Positions 53,082 to 63,906 of a stretch of 64,000 bases of DNA are shown in pieces. The position numbers were made by a program, and so were the translations under genes. Every line of letters starts with the position of its first letter. Positions within the stretch are counted from its first letter, which is position 1. Below the pieces are notes generated by a model. The model was not told the DNA's origin, did not search any database, and was given only the letters and a program-made list of their open reading frames with translations. Source of the DNA: Blastococcus capsensis (lineage in GTDB: Bacteria > Actinomycetota > Actinomycetes > Mycobacteriales > Geodermatophilaceae); NCBI RefSeq assembly GCF_030165005.1, contig NZ_JASNNW010000002.1:124001-188000 (forward strand). The letters run 5' to 3'.

Positions 53082-55379
53082 CTACTTCGGGTCGTGGTCC
53101 GTGGCGGCGGAGTCGAGGCCGACGACGTCGTCGCCCTTCGTGCCGACGTCGGCACCCTGCTCGGCGCCCTGCGCGCCGACGGCGACCGGCTGCATCGAGC
53201 GCAGCAGGATCTGGCTGACGTCGAGCACCTCGACGTGCTCGCCGGCCTCACCGTTCTGCTTCTTGCTGGTCAGCGCGTCGCTGAGCATCGTGATGCAGAA
53301 CGGGCAGGCGGTGGAGATGACGTCGGGATCGAGCTCGAGCGCCTCCTCGGTGCGCTCCATGTTGATCCGCTTGCCGATCTTCTCCTCCATCCACATGCGG
53401 GCGCCGCCGGCGCCGCAGCAGAAGCCGCGGTCCTTGCAGCGGTGCATCTCCTGCGTGGAGAGGCCCTGGACGGAGTCGAGGATCTCCCGCGGGGGCGTGT
53501 AGACCTTGTTGTGCCGGCCCAGGAAGCACGGGTCGTGGTAGGTGACCTTGCGGTCGACCGGCGTCACCGGGGTGAGCCGGCCCTCCTCCACCAGCTTGCC
53601 GAGCAACTGGGTGTGGTGCACGACCTCGTACTCCCCGCCGACCTGGGGGTACTCCCGGCCCAGCGAGTTGAAGCAGTGCGGGCAGGTCGCCACGATCTTG
53701 CGGGTGCCGGGCACCCGGCCCTCGAAGACGCCGTTGAGGGTCTCGACGTTCTCCATGGCCAGCTGCTGGAACAGGAACTCGTTGCCCATGCGGCGGGCCG
53801 GGTCGCCCGAGCAGGTCTCCCCGTTGCCGAGGACGGCGAACTCGACGCCGGCCGTGTGCAGCAGCTCGGCGACGGCCTTGGTGACCTTCTTGGCGCGGTC
53901 GTCGACGGCGCCGGCGCAGCCGACCCAGAACAGGTACTCGACCTCGTGCGACAGCGGGCCGTCGGCCACGCGGACGTCGAAGTCCAGCTCCTTGATCCAG
54001 TCCTCGCGGACGTTGCCGCCCATGCCCCACGGGTTCCCGCGCTTCTCGAGGTTGGTCATCATGACCCCGGCCTCGGACGGGAAGCTGGACTCGATCAGCA
54101 CCTGGTACCGGCGCATGTCCTCGATGTGGTCGACGTGCTCGATGTCCACCGGGCACTGCTCGACGCAGGCACCGCAGTTGGTGCAGCTCCACAGGACGTC
54201 GGGGTCGATGACCCCGCCCTCCTCGAGGGTGCCGACCAGGGGGCGGTGCGCCTGCGCGTCGTTGGTGCCCTCGATGCGGGCGTAGCCCGACGCCCAGACC
54301 TGCTCGTCGCTGGGCTTGAGCACGTCGTAGTCGGGGGCGGTCTCGCTCGCGGTCTTCTCGCCCAGCAGGTACGGAGCCTTCGCGTAGAGGTGGTCGCGGA
54401 GGTCCATGATCACCATCTTCGGGCTGAGCGGCTTGCCCGTGTTCCACGCCGGGCACTGGCTCTGGCACCGCCCGCACTCGGTGCAGGTGGTGAAGTCCAG
54501 CATCCCCTTCCAGGTGAAGTCCTCGATCTTGCCGCGGCCGAAGACGTCGTCCTCGCCCGGGTCCTCGAAGTCGATGGGCTTGCCGCCGCTGGTCATGGCC
54601 AGCAGCGGGCCGAGCGCCTGGCGGCCGTCGGCCTCGCGCTTGAAGTAGATGTTGAAGAAGGCGCTGAACCGGTGCCAGGCCACGCCCATGTTCAGGATCC
54701 GGCTGATCACGACCAGCCAGGTCAGCGAGACCACGATCTTGACGAATGCGACGACGGTGAGCAGGTCGGGGCTGTCGGGGAGCACGGTGGCCAGCGCCCC
54801 GGAGACCGGGTGCGACCAGGCCGGGGCGTCGGTCAGGTCGGAGGAGACCTTGAGCGACCGGATCAGCAGGATGGCGACCCCGACGGTGAGGACGACGGCC
54901 TCGACGAAGTAGCCGCGGCCCTCGTTCGTACCGGCGAAGCGGCTCTTGCGGCCCTGCCGGCGCGGGTGGTCCTTCTGGCGCCGGTAGATCAGGTACAGGA
55001 TCCCGAGGATCGTGCCGGTGCCGATGATGTCGGCGAACAGGTTCCACAGCGCCCACTCGCCGATCAGCGGCAGGTGGAACGCCGGGTTCCAGACCTCGCC
55101 GAAGGCCTCGACCAGCGTCAGGAACAGGCCGTAGAACCCGACGAACACGAACCAGTGGGCGACACCGATGCTCGACCACTTGAGCATCCGGGTGTGGCCG
55201 AGCGACTCGACCAGCAGCGTCTTCAGCCGGCTCTTGACCGGGCCGAAGCGGGTGCCGTCGGGCTGTCCGGTGCGGATGATCCGAATCATCGCGCGCACGG
55301 CCCGGTAGGCCATCACGCTCGCCACGATCAGGAACAGGATGCTGATCGTCCCCAGGACGATCTGCAGCGGGCCCGTCAT
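53082..55379 (-). CDS. Membrane-bound iron-sulfur oxidoreductase (heterodisulfide reductase-like, Rv0338c type)
   Basis: The 765-residue protein has about five N-terminal transmembrane helices resembling a nitrate-reductase-gamma domain (about 1-240). Two 4Fe-4S cluster motifs follow, CTECGRCQSQCP and CTNCGACVEQCP, with two CCG domains after them (CPHCFNSLG, then HDPCFLGRHN with CCGAGGARMW). This is the layout of mycobacterial Rv0338c and of FadF/EtfQO-like proteins, proposed to pass electrons from ETF to quinone. GGGAGGGGA precedes the ATG. It may serve acyl-CoA oxidation such as the enzyme at 39870-41714. Confidence 0.85.
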   Translation of the reverse strand: MTGPLQIVLGTISILFLIVASVMAYRAVRAMIRIIRTGQPDGTRFGPVKSRLKTLLVESLGHTRMLKWSSIGVAHWFVFVGFYGLFLTLVEAFGEVWNPAFHLPLIGEWALWNLFADIIGTGTILGILYLIYRRQKDHPRRQGRKSRFAGTNEGRGYFVEAVVLTVGVAILLIRSLKVSSDLTDAPAWSHPVSGALATVLPDSPDLLTVVAFVKIVVSLTWLVVISRILNMGVAWHRFSAFFNIYFKREADGRQALGPLLAMTSGGKPIDFEDPGEDDVFGRGKIEDFTWKGMLDFTTCTECGRCQSQCPAWNTGKPLSPKMVIMDLRDHLYAKAPYLLGEKTASETAPDYDVLKPSDEQVWASGYARIEGTNDAQAHRPLVGTLEEGGVIDPDVLWSCTNCGACVEQCPVDIEHVDHIEDMRRYQVLIESSFPSEAGVMMTNLEKRGNPWGMGGNVREDWIKELDFDVRVADGPLSHEVEYLFWVGCAGAVDDRAKKVTKAVAELLHTAGVEFAVLGNGETCSGDPARRMGNEFLFQQLAMENVETLNGVFEGRVPGTRKIVATCPHCFNSLGREYPQVGGEYEVVHHTQLLGKLVEEGRLTPVTPVDRKVTYHDPCFLGRHNKVYTPPREILDSVQGLSTQEMHRCKDRGFCCGAGGARMWMEEKIGKRINMERTEEALELDPDVISTACPFCITMLSDALTSKKQNGEAGEHVEVLDVSQILLRSMQPVAVGAQGAEQGADVGTKGDDVVGLDSAATDHDPK

Positions 55380-55952
55380 CTCTTCCCCTCCCGTACGCCT
55401 GGCGGCGTCGGCTGTCCCCGGTCCGCCACGGAGGGGACCGGAGCTGTGTGTGGTGCGCGCGCCGACGGCGCCGGCCCAGGAGCCGGCGCCCGGATCGCGT
55501 GCGGGCAGGCTCGCCGCACTGTGTCGCACGATAGCTGGCGCACCAGGAGGCTACTCGTGGGTAACAGGGGCGCCGTGCCTCGATGTCGACCGGTCCGGTC
55601 GTGCGCCGCGCCCACCTGCGGATGTGTGCGGTGGCGAGGTCTCTCCTCGGTCCCGTGTGACACCGCTGTCATTTCTCGATCGCGGGGCCGCGGGGCCGAG
55701 GTCGGCTCCGGGTTCGGAGACACGCCGGTTCCACCGTCGGACACGCCGGGTAGAGGATCCGGGGCCGATGACGATAGGCGGGCACTCCACGTTGCAGCAT
55801 CCCGGAGTCGTGGCTCGTCACGGGATCGTCATCCGGTGGATTGCGGACGTGACAGATCGGCGTCCTGCCGAGTTGCACCCCGGTGAGCGGGGCAGACGTC
55901 GGGGGACCGACGCTCGACCGGAGCTCGGCACTCGAGAAGAGGATGTCACTCG
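55380..55952. other. Divergent intergenic region without a supported gene
   Basis: This 573-bp stretch separates the Fe-S oxidoreductase and the CHRD gene. Frames on both strands are open but have compositions expected by chance. It contains one inverted repeat, TGACA and TGTCA flanking CCGC at 55658-55671, that could be an operator. I see no RNA structure I can name. Confidence 0.5.
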
Positions 55953-56705
55953 ATGCGCACGAGATACCTGTCCGCCGCCGCACTCGCCGTTCCTTTCGCA
56001 CTCTTCACGGCCGGCCCCGCCGCCGCGGCCGAGTCCGCCACCGTCCAGCTCGACCCGCTGAACGACAGCGGCGCCTCGGGTACCGCAGAACTCGTCCTCG
56101 ACGAGGAGGCCAACACGCTCACCGTCAACGTCGACACCATGGGTGTCGTCCCCGGCCTGCCGCACGCCCAGCACATCCACATCGGGGGCCAGAACATCTG
56201 CCCGCCCATGTCCGCCGCGGGTGACGACGGCATCGTGAGCACCGTCGACGGTCAGCCGTCCTACGGCGCCATCCAGCTCTCGCTCACCACCGAGGGCGAC
56301 TTCGGGCCGAGCAGCGCCCTGGCCGTGGACCGCTTCCCGGTCGGCAGCGAGAGTGGTGAGGTCAGCTACGAGCGCACGTTCGACCTCTCCCAGATCGACG
56401 GCGACATCAACCTCGATGAGGTCGTCGTGGTGCAGCACGGCATCGACACGATCAGCCCGAACGGCGAGTACGGCCCGATGCCGCCGGCCAGTGAGCTGGA
56501 CCCGGCCCTCCCGCTCGAGGCAACCGCGCCGGCGCTGTGCGGCGCCACTGACCAGATGGGTCAGATGCCGTCCGGTGGCGTGGACGCCGGTGGCGGTGCC
56601 ACCGACGGCATCGAGAACGAGGCGCTCTTCGCCCTCGGTGCGGCCGGTCTCGCCGGCGCCGGCGCGCTGGCCTACCGCCGTCGTACCGCCCGCGGGGACG
56701 TCTGA
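55953..56705 (+). CDS. Secreted CHRD-domain protein
   Basis: The 250-residue protein has a signal peptide ending in AAA (about residue 25), then a CHRD domain (NDSGASGTAELVLDEEANTLTVNV and PHAQHIHIGG). A glycine-rich linker and a C-terminal hydrophobic helix with a basic tail (ALAYRRRTARGDV) follow. It is exported and membrane- or wall-anchored. No LPXTG motif is seen. A class F sortase gene starts nine bases after its stop, a pairing that suggests linked export or anchoring. Confidence 0.8.
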   Translation: MRTRYLSAAALAVPFALFTAGPAAAAESATVQLDPLNDSGASGTAELVLDEEANTLTVNVDTMGVVPGLPHAQHIHIGGQNICPPMSAAGDDGIVSTVDGQPSYGAIQLSLTTEGDFGPSSALAVDRFPVGSESGEVSYERTFDLSQIDGDINLDEVVVVQHGIDTISPNGEYGPMPPASELDPALPLEATAPALCGATDQMGQMPSGGVDAGGGATDGIENEALFALGAAGLAGAGALAYRRRTARGDV

Positions 56706-56714
56706 CCTCCACGC

Positions 56715-57428
56715 ATGGGACGACACGTACGCACTGATGGCCGCCCTCGCCTCGCGAGGGCGGCCATCGCCGCGCTCTCCGTCGGCGGAGCCGGGCTGAT
56801 CGTCCTCGGGGTGGCCACCCAGGAGTCGATGGCCACCGTGCCGTCGTCGGCCGCCGTGTCCACGCCGTCGACCGCCGTGCCGCCCGCTGCTGCGCCGTCG
56901 CCCTCCGCACCGCCGGAAGAGTCCCCCGGGGCTGCGGTGCACGCGCCGGCCGTCGTGGGTCCGGTGCTCCCGGAGGCGGAGCCGGTCTCGGTGACCGTCC
57001 CCTCCGTGGGCATGGTGACGCCGCCGTTGGTGTCCCTCGGCCTGAATCCCGACGGTTCCCTGGAGGTGCCCGAGGACTACGACGTGGCGGGCTGGTACCG
57101 CGGCGGCCCGACCCCCGGCGAGCTGGGCCCGGCGGTCATCGCCGGACACGTGGACTCGGCGGCCGGCGGACCGGCGGTCTTCTTCCGGCTGGCCGAGCTG
57201 CAGCCGGGCGCCGAGATCCTCGTCGAGCGCGCGGACGGCACCACGGCGGTCTTCGCCGTGGACCGCGTCGCGCGGTACCCGAAGGACGCCTTCCCGACCA
57301 CCGAGGTCTACGGCGACACCGACCACGCGGCGCTGCGGCTGATCACCTGTGGCGGCTCCTTCGACCGCGCCAGCGGCAGCTACCGGGACAACGTCGTCGT
57401 CTACGCGCGGCTCGCCGACGTGCGCTGA
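56715..57428 (+). CDS. Class F sortase
   Basis: The 237-residue protein has an N-terminal signal-anchor (about 15-36) and a Pro/Ala/Ser-rich linker. The sortase domain has the catalytic His in AGHVDSAAGG, Cys in LITCGGSFD and Arg in SYRDNVVV. Class F enzymes are actinobacterial and little studied; the substrate motif is LPXTG-like in known members. The preceding CHRD protein lacks an obvious motif, so the substrate may be elsewhere. Confidence 0.85.
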   Translation: MGRHVRTDGRPRLARAAIAALSVGGAGLIVLGVATQESMATVPSSAAVSTPSTAVPPAAAPSPSAPPEESPGAAVHAPAVVGPVLPEAEPVSVTVPSVGMVTPPLVSLGLNPDGSLEVPEDYDVAGWYRGGPTPGELGPAVIAGHVDSAAGGPAVFFRLAELQPGAEILVERADGTTAVFAVDRVARYPKDAFPTTEVYGDTDHAALRLITCGGSFDRASGSYRDNVVVYARLADVR

Positions 57429-57530
57429 GCCCGGTGCGTCACCCGCGGCCGCCGCCACCGGCGTGCCGACGCCACCCCGTCGCCGTCGGTACCGCGCTGT
57501 GCCGAGGTGCCGACCTCCGTGCGGCGGTGT

Positions 57531-58529
57531 TCAGCTCGCCTGGACCCGGCCTCGTACCCGTGGGGTGGCGGTGAAGCGGCGGGCGGCCGTTCCCGGGCCG
57601 GCGATCAGTCGGCGCAGGTCCGCCTCGGTGCGCTGCCACGTATCGCCCAGGTCGGTGTCGGCGATCCGCACCACGCGGATGTCCAGCGCGCGCAATCGGT
57701 CCTCCCGACGCTTCTCCTCCCACAGCACCCGATCGGGGTCTCGCTCCCGCCATGGGTCGGTGTACTTCACCTGTCCGTCGAACTCCACGGCCACCGCGGG
57801 GCCGTCGAACCAGGCGTCGACGACGGCGACCAGCCGCCCGCTGCTGCGGATCTCCACCTGCAGCTCGGGCCGGGGCAACCCGGCACCCACGATGCGCAGC
57901 CGCCCGCGGGTCTCCAGGGGTGACTCCGCCCGTCCGTCGGCGAGCAGGAGGGCACGGTTCGCACGGCGAGCACCCGGCCAGTCGAGGACCCGCGCGACGG
58001 CGTCCCGCAGCTGCTCCGGTGACACCCGGCGAGCCAGGAGGGCCGCATCCATGGCGATCACCGCGTCCTCCAGCGGCCACTCGCGGGCGCAGTCGACCAG
58101 GGTCCGCGCCGCGCTCGTGAGGCGGAACGGACCTGAGCGGCGGATCTCCGCGTCGTCCAGCGGTGCGCGGGTCATGCGGAACCCCCGCCCGGTGCGGTTG
58201 TGCTGCGGATCGGTCAGCCGCACCGTGGGCGGCGTCGAGCGCGCACGCGGGAAGCCCCACAGCCGCGCGGCGGTCGCGTGGCTCAGGACGGCGGTGGGGC
58301 GATCCAGGGCCAGGAGCACCGCGAGGCATTCGAGCTGGTGCCGACGTCCGCGCTCGTCGGCGCGGCCGAGGTCGTCGGCCGTGATGTACACGCCCCGTCG
58401 CACACGCTGCCACTGCCCGGAGCTCAGCAGGTGCCGGATCTCCGGGTGCCCGTAGCCGGCGTGACGGGCGTCAGAGGCGGTGAACAACCCCAGCCGGCGT
58501 TCGGCCGCGGCCTTCAGCAGTGGATGCAC
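57531..58529 (-). CDS. AbiEi-like / DUF559 endonuclease-like protein
   Basis: The 332-residue protein has an N-terminal winged helix similar to AbiEi antitoxins (TASDARHAGYGHPEIRHLLSSGQWQRVRRGVYI). The C-terminal DUF559-type restriction-endonuclease fold shows D-x-W and VAVEFDGQVKYTDP, with a Lys/Arg pair later. No toxin partner is adjacent. Such stand-alone proteins are abundant in actinobacteria and have no proven role; a DNA-cleaving or antitoxin role is possible. The GTG start sits in the dnaK upstream region. Confidence 0.7.
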   Translation of the reverse strand: MHPLLKAAAERRLGLFTASDARHAGYGHPEIRHLLSSGQWQRVRRGVYITADDLGRADERGRRHQLECLAVLLALDRPTAVLSHATAARLWGFPRARSTPPTVRLTDPQHNRTGRGFRMTRAPLDDAEIRRSGPFRLTSAARTLVDCAREWPLEDAVIAMDAALLARRVSPEQLRDAVARVLDWPGARRANRALLLADGRAESPLETRGRLRIVGAGLPRPELQVEIRSSGRLVAVVDAWFDGPAVAVEFDGQVKYTDPWRERDPDRVLWEEKRREDRLRALDIRVVRIADTDLGDTWQRTEADLRRLIAGPGTAARRFTATPRVRGRVQAS

Positions 58530-58721
58530 CGCGCGAGTGTCGGGCAACCGGACCGCAGGCGGGGGTGGGCGGTGAAGAACTGTGGACGGGCTCCGCGCCG
58601 GTACCGCGGTGTCGTCGCTCTGGCCGGGGTGCAGGACGGTACTCGTGGCTGCGCGGCGGTCCCGGTCGGCCGAGGCCGGACAACCTGCGCACCCCGGGAA
58701 CACGACCGGCCGGACTGCCGT

Positions 58722-58758
58722 TAGGGTGGGCAGGAAACTTGAGCGCACCCCGCGCAAG
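58722..58758 (+). promoter_or_regulatory. dnaK promoter with HAIR-like HspR site
   Basis: CTTGAGC and GCGCAAG (58738-58758) flank seven bases and match the HspR-associated inverted repeat CTTGAGT-N7-ACTCAAG at 11 of 14 positions. TAGGGT at 58722-58727 is a possible -10 box. hspR itself is the fifth gene downstream, so the operon should be self-repressed. The rest of 58530-58835 is non-coding as far as I can see. Confidence 0.7.
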
Positions 58759-58835
58759 GCGCACGAGCACCCGCGGGTCCTCGACTCCCCACACGGACCA
58801 GTACCACCCCAGCACACGGAAGAGAGGCCATCTCC

Positions 58836-60701
<1,866 letters not shown>

Positions 60702-60729
60702 CGTCGACCGACGCTTGCGGAGGACGACC

Positions 60730-61413
60730 ATGACGCAAGCCGGGGACGAGCAGTCGCGGGTCGTCATCCGTGACAAGCGGCGGATCGACCCCATCACTGG
60801 TGCAGTACGGACGCCGGCCGGCGAGCAGCCGGCCGGCGTCCGGCCCGGTACCGAACTCCCAGGGGAGCAGATGAGCGAGCACGAGACGCCGGTGGCCGAC
60901 CAGCCGGCGACGGAACCGTCCGCGGACGGCGCCGCAGAGGGCGACCTCGCCCGCCAGCTGGCCGAGCGCACCGAGGACCTGCAGCGGGTCACCGCCGAGT
61001 ACGCCAACTACCGGCGGCGCATCGACCGCGACCGGTCGCTGGTCGTCGACCAGGCGGCCGAGCGGTTCGCCACGCAGCTGTTCCCGATCGTCGACGACAT
61101 CGAGCGGGCGCGGGACCACGGCGACCTGACCGGGGCCTTCAAGCTCGTCGCCGACCGGATCCTGGGCCTGCTCGACGGCCTGGGCGTGGCGGCGTTCGGC
61201 GTGGCGGGCGACCCGTTCGACCCGTCGCTGCACGAGGCCGTCATGCACGACACCTCCGCCGACGTGGAGGTGCCGACGGCCACGACGGTGCTGCGCCAGG
61301 GCTATCGGCGGGGAGACCGGGTGCTGCGGACGGCGATGGTGGCCGTCACCGAGCCGGAGTCCGCGGCGCCGGCCCAGCCGCCGGCCGAGTCCACCGACCC
61401 GGCCGCCGGCTGA
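60730..61413 (+). CDS. grpE: Nucleotide exchange factor GrpE
   Basis: The 227-residue protein has the actinobacterial N-terminus DKRRIDPITGAVR, a long coiled coil (LARQLAERTEDLQRVTAEYANYRRR) and the C-terminal beta domain with HEAVMHD and VLRQGYRRGDRVLR. It releases ADP from DnaK. GGAGGA lies before the ATG, 28 bases after dnaK. Confidence 0.95.
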   Translation: MTQAGDEQSRVVIRDKRRIDPITGAVRTPAGEQPAGVRPGTELPGEQMSEHETPVADQPATEPSADGAAEGDLARQLAERTEDLQRVTAEYANYRRRIDRDRSLVVDQAAERFATQLFPIVDDIERARDHGDLTGAFKLVADRILGLLDGLGVAAFGVAGDPFDPSLHEAVMHDTSADVEVPTATTVLRQGYRRGDRVLRTAMVAVTEPESAAPAQPPAESTDPAAG

Positions 61414-61439
61414 CCGGACCGAGTGCGAGAGGGGGCGCA

Positions 61440-61538
61440 ATGAACGCACCGAAGGTGTCGAGTTCCCCTGCGGAGCAGCGTTGTCGTGTCGGTGAGACGT
61501 CGGAGGCGTCCGGTTCCCCACCGGAGGTGTGTCGTTGA
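61440..61538 (+). CDS. Putative 32-residue ORF between grpE and dnaJ
   Basis: An ATG with AGGGGG six bases upstream opens a 32-codon frame whose TGA overlaps a TTG, the likely dnaJ start (TTGA). The product is polar, Ser/Pro/Glu-rich, with two cysteines. The ribosome site and overlap suggest that it is translated and coupled to dnaJ. It has no recognised family; it could be a leader peptide rather than a functional protein. Confidence 0.5.
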   Translation: MNAPKVSSSPAEQRCRVGETSEASGSPPEVCR

Positions 61539-62746
61539 GCACCCGTGACTTCATCGAGAAGGACTACTACGGCGCGCTCGGCGTCCCGCAGGACGCCGAC
61601 GCCGCGGCGATCAAGAAGGCCTACCGCAAGCTGGCCACCGAGCTGCACCCGGACAAGAACCCGGGCAACTCCGCCGCCGAGGCCCGGTTCAAGGAGGTCT
61701 CCGAGGCCTACGACGTGCTCTCCGATCCCAAGCGGCGCGGCGAGTACGACGACGCGCGGCGGCTGTTCGGCTCCGGTGGGGCCGGCGCCCGGGCCGGGTT
61801 CCCCGGTGGCTTTCCCGGCGCGGGCCCGGGCGGTCAGCCCTTCGACCTCGGCGATCTGTTCGGGGCGGCCGGGGGTGGAGCGGCCGGCCGCGGGCCCGGC
61901 GGTCTGGGGGACATCCTGGGCGGTCTGTTCGGCGGCGCGGCGGGCGGCGGCGCGCGGGCCCGCAGCCAGGCGGCCTCGGGGCCGGCACGCGGCCAGGACG
62001 TGGAGACCGAGGCGACGCTCTCCTTCGAGGAGGCGGTCCTCGGGGTGACGGTGCCGCTGCGCATGCAGAGCCCGGGCAGCTGCCCGACGTGCGCCGGTAG
62101 CGGCGCCCGCCCGGGCACCTCGCCGCACACCTGCCCGGTGTGCCAGGGGGCCGGGGTCACCAGCCGCAGCCAGGGGGCGTTCGCCTTCTCCGAGCCTTGC
62201 CGCAACTGCCGCGGCAGCGGCCAGGTGGTCGACGACCCGTGCCCCACCTGTACCGGCAGTGGCGTCACGACGCAGGCCCGCACGATCACCGTCCGGATCC
62301 CGGCCGGGGTCAGGGACGGCCAGCGCATCAGGTTGACCGGCAAGGGCGCGCCCGGACGGCGCGGCGGCCCGGCCGGCGACCTGTTCGTCGTCGTCCACGT
62401 CTCCGAGCACCCACTGCTCGGCCGCAAGGGCGACGACCTGACGCTCACCGTGCCGATCACCTTCGTCGAGGCGGCGCTGGGCACCACCCTGACGGTGCCC
62501 ACGCTGGACGGCACCGTCTCGCTCAAGGTGCCCGCCGGTACCGCGAGCGGGCGCACCCTGCGGGTGCGCGGGCGCGGGGTGCCGGGCAAGGGGCGCTCGG
62601 GTGACCTGCTGGTCACCGTCGAGATCGCCGTCCCCGTCCGGCTGACCCCCGGCCAGCGGAAGGTGATCGAGACGCTGGCGGAGGAGATGGACGAGGACCC
62701 GCGTCCGCAGATCACCGCTGCTGTGCGCGGCGGAGATGAGGGGTGA
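61535..62746 (+). CDS. dnaJ: Co-chaperone DnaJ
   Basis: The 403-residue protein has a J domain with HPD at about residues 41-43, a Gly/Phe-rich region, four CxxCxGxG zinc repeats ([32 protein letters not shown]) and the substrate-binding C-terminal domains. I chose the TTG at 61535 because GGAGG lies seven bases upstream; a GTG at 61529 is only one base from that site. It delivers substrates to DnaK. The stop overlaps the hspR start. Confidence 0.95.
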   Translation: MSTRDFIEKDYYGALGVPQDADAAAIKKAYRKLATELHPDKNPGNSAAEARFKEVSEAYDVLSDPKRRGEYDDARRLFGSGGAGARAGFPGGFPGAGPGGQPFDLGDLFGAAGGGAAGRGPGGLGDILGGLFGGAAGGGARARSQAASGPARGQDVETEATLSFEEAVLGVTVPLRMQSPGSCPTCAGSGARPGTSPHTCPVCQGAGVTSRSQGAFAFSEPCRNCRGSGQVVDDPCPTCTGSGVTTQARTITVRIPAGVRDGQRIRLTGKGAPGRRGGPAGDLFVVVHVSEHPLLGRKGDDLTLTVPITFVEAALGTTLTVPTLDGTVSLKVPAGTASGRTLRVRGRGVPGKGRSGDLLVTVEIAVPVRLTPGQRKVIETLAEEMDEDPRPQITAAVRGGDEG

Positions 62747-63195
62747 ACGTGCGAGCAGGAGGGCCCCTCGGTGCCGCGGGGCGGGCGGTGGCGGAGGACG
62801 CGCCGGTCTTCGTGATCTCCGTGGCGGCCGAGCTGGCCGGCATGCACGCGCAGACGCTGCGGCAGTACGACCGGCTCGGCCTGGTGAGCCCGGGCCGGAC
62901 GGCGGGCGGTGGACGGCGGTACAGCCCGCGCGACGTCGCGCTGCTGCGCGAGGTGCAGCGGCTCTCGCAGGAGGACGGCGTCAACCTCGCCGGCATCAAG
63001 CGGATCATCGACCTGGAGTCCCAGGTGGAGGCGCTGCAGGCGCGGGTGCACGAGCTGCTCGAGGAGCTACAGCACTCCGAGAACCGGCGGATGGCGGCGG
63101 AGGCCGCCGTCCCGGCCGCCTACCGCGCCGATCTGGTGCTGCACCGCCGACCGAGCTCGGCGCTGGTGGTCTGGCGACCCGGGGGTGGCCGGTGA
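62743..63195 (+). CDS. hspR: Heat-shock repressor HspR (MerR family)
   Basis: The 150-residue protein has the MerR helix-turn-helix with [27 protein letters not shown], followed by a coiled coil. HspR binds HAIR elements with DnaK as co-repressor and shuts off the dnaK operon. A HAIR-like site lies before dnaK. Start and stop overlap neighbours (GTGA at each end), so dnaJ, hspR and the MarR gene are translated together. Confidence 0.95.
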   Translation: MNVRAGGPLGAAGRAVAEDAPVFVISVAAELAGMHAQTLRQYDRLGLVSPGRTAGGGRRYSPRDVALLREVQRLSQEDGVNLAGIKRIIDLESQVEALQARVHELLEELQHSENRRMAAEAAVPAAYRADLVLHRRPSSALVVWRPGGGR

Positions 63196-63686
63196 CGGAC
63201 GCGGGCACCGACGCGCACCCGGCCTTCGTCGCGCTCGAGCGGGAGATCGGGCTGCTGCTGCGCAGGTCGCGGGCGATATCCGCCCGGCTGGCCCGTGAGC
63301 TGCACCCAGATCTCGACGGCGCTGCGTACGGCCTGCTGGCGCTGCTCGAGGACACCGGCCCCTTGCGGGCCAGCGACCTGGTGCTCCGGCTGGGCCTGGA
63401 CAAGAGCACGGTCAGCCGGCAGGTCGCCAGCCTGGTCGAGCTCGGGCTGGTCGACCGCGCCGCCGACCCCGACGACGGGCGCGCGCAGGTGCTGACGCCC
63501 TCGGCCGAGGGCTCGGCCCGGCTGTCGCGCATCCGCGCGGCCCGCCGCGCCCGGTGGGCGAGCGACCTGGCCGGATGGCCGGCCGACGACGTGGCGACGC
63601 TGGCGATCCTGCTCGAGCGGCTCAACCGCATCGGTGAGGCGCGCGAGGCCGAGGTCGGCGGCGCCGTGCCGCCTACCGAGGGCTGA
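63192..63686 (+). CDS. MarR-family transcriptional regulator
   Basis: The 164-residue protein has the MarR winged helix (LRASDLVLRLGLDKSTVSRQVASLVELGLVDRAADPDDGRAQVLTPS). Its GTG overlaps the hspR stop, so it is the last gene of the heat-shock operon. This location suggests that MarR-controlled genes respond together with heat shock. The ligand is unknown. Confidence 0.87.
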   Translation: MTDAGTDAHPAFVALEREIGLLLRRSRAISARLARELHPDLDGAAYGLLALLEDTGPLRASDLVLRLGLDKSTVSRQVASLVELGLVDRAADPDDGRAQVLTPSAEGSARLSRIRAARRARWASDLAGWPADDVATLAILLERLNRIGEAREAEVGGAVPPTEG

Positions 63687-63717
63687 CTCACGCCGCTGCA
63701 GGCTGACGTGCCGCGCG

Positions 63718-63747
63718 TTGCGCGTTGCAACTTTTCGCGGGTATGGT
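63718..63747 (+). promoter_or_regulatory. Sigma70-type promoter
   Basis: TTGCGC (63718-63723) and TATGGT (63742-63747) are separated by 18 bases, a good housekeeping promoter. It lies after the MarR gene and 39 bases before a short ORF. The sequence GCGCGTTGCGCGTTGC overlapping the -35 is a direct repeat that could bind a regulator. Confidence 0.6.
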
Positions 63748-63786
63748 TGCGGTCTGCAAGTACGTGATCGCCACAAGGACGTCGTC

Positions 63787-63906
63787 ATGCCCCTCAGCTC
63801 CGCGACCCGTGACCGCCTGGCGGCCAGTGCCCCCGGTGCCGGCGGAGAGCTGCTGAGATCGCTCGCCGCCGTCTCGCCGTCCGGTCGTCCGGCGGCTCCC
63901 CGGTGA
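63787..63906 (+). CDS. Putative 39-residue ORF, possible leader
   Basis: The ATG has AAGGA eight bases upstream and follows a good promoter. The product (MPLSSATRDRLAASAPGAGG opening) has no known domain. Its stop overlaps the next gene's GTG (GTGA). It may be a small protein or a leader that couples to the gene beyond the window. Confidence 0.5.
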   Translation: MPLSSATRDRLAASAPGAGGELLRSLAAVSPSGRPAAPR

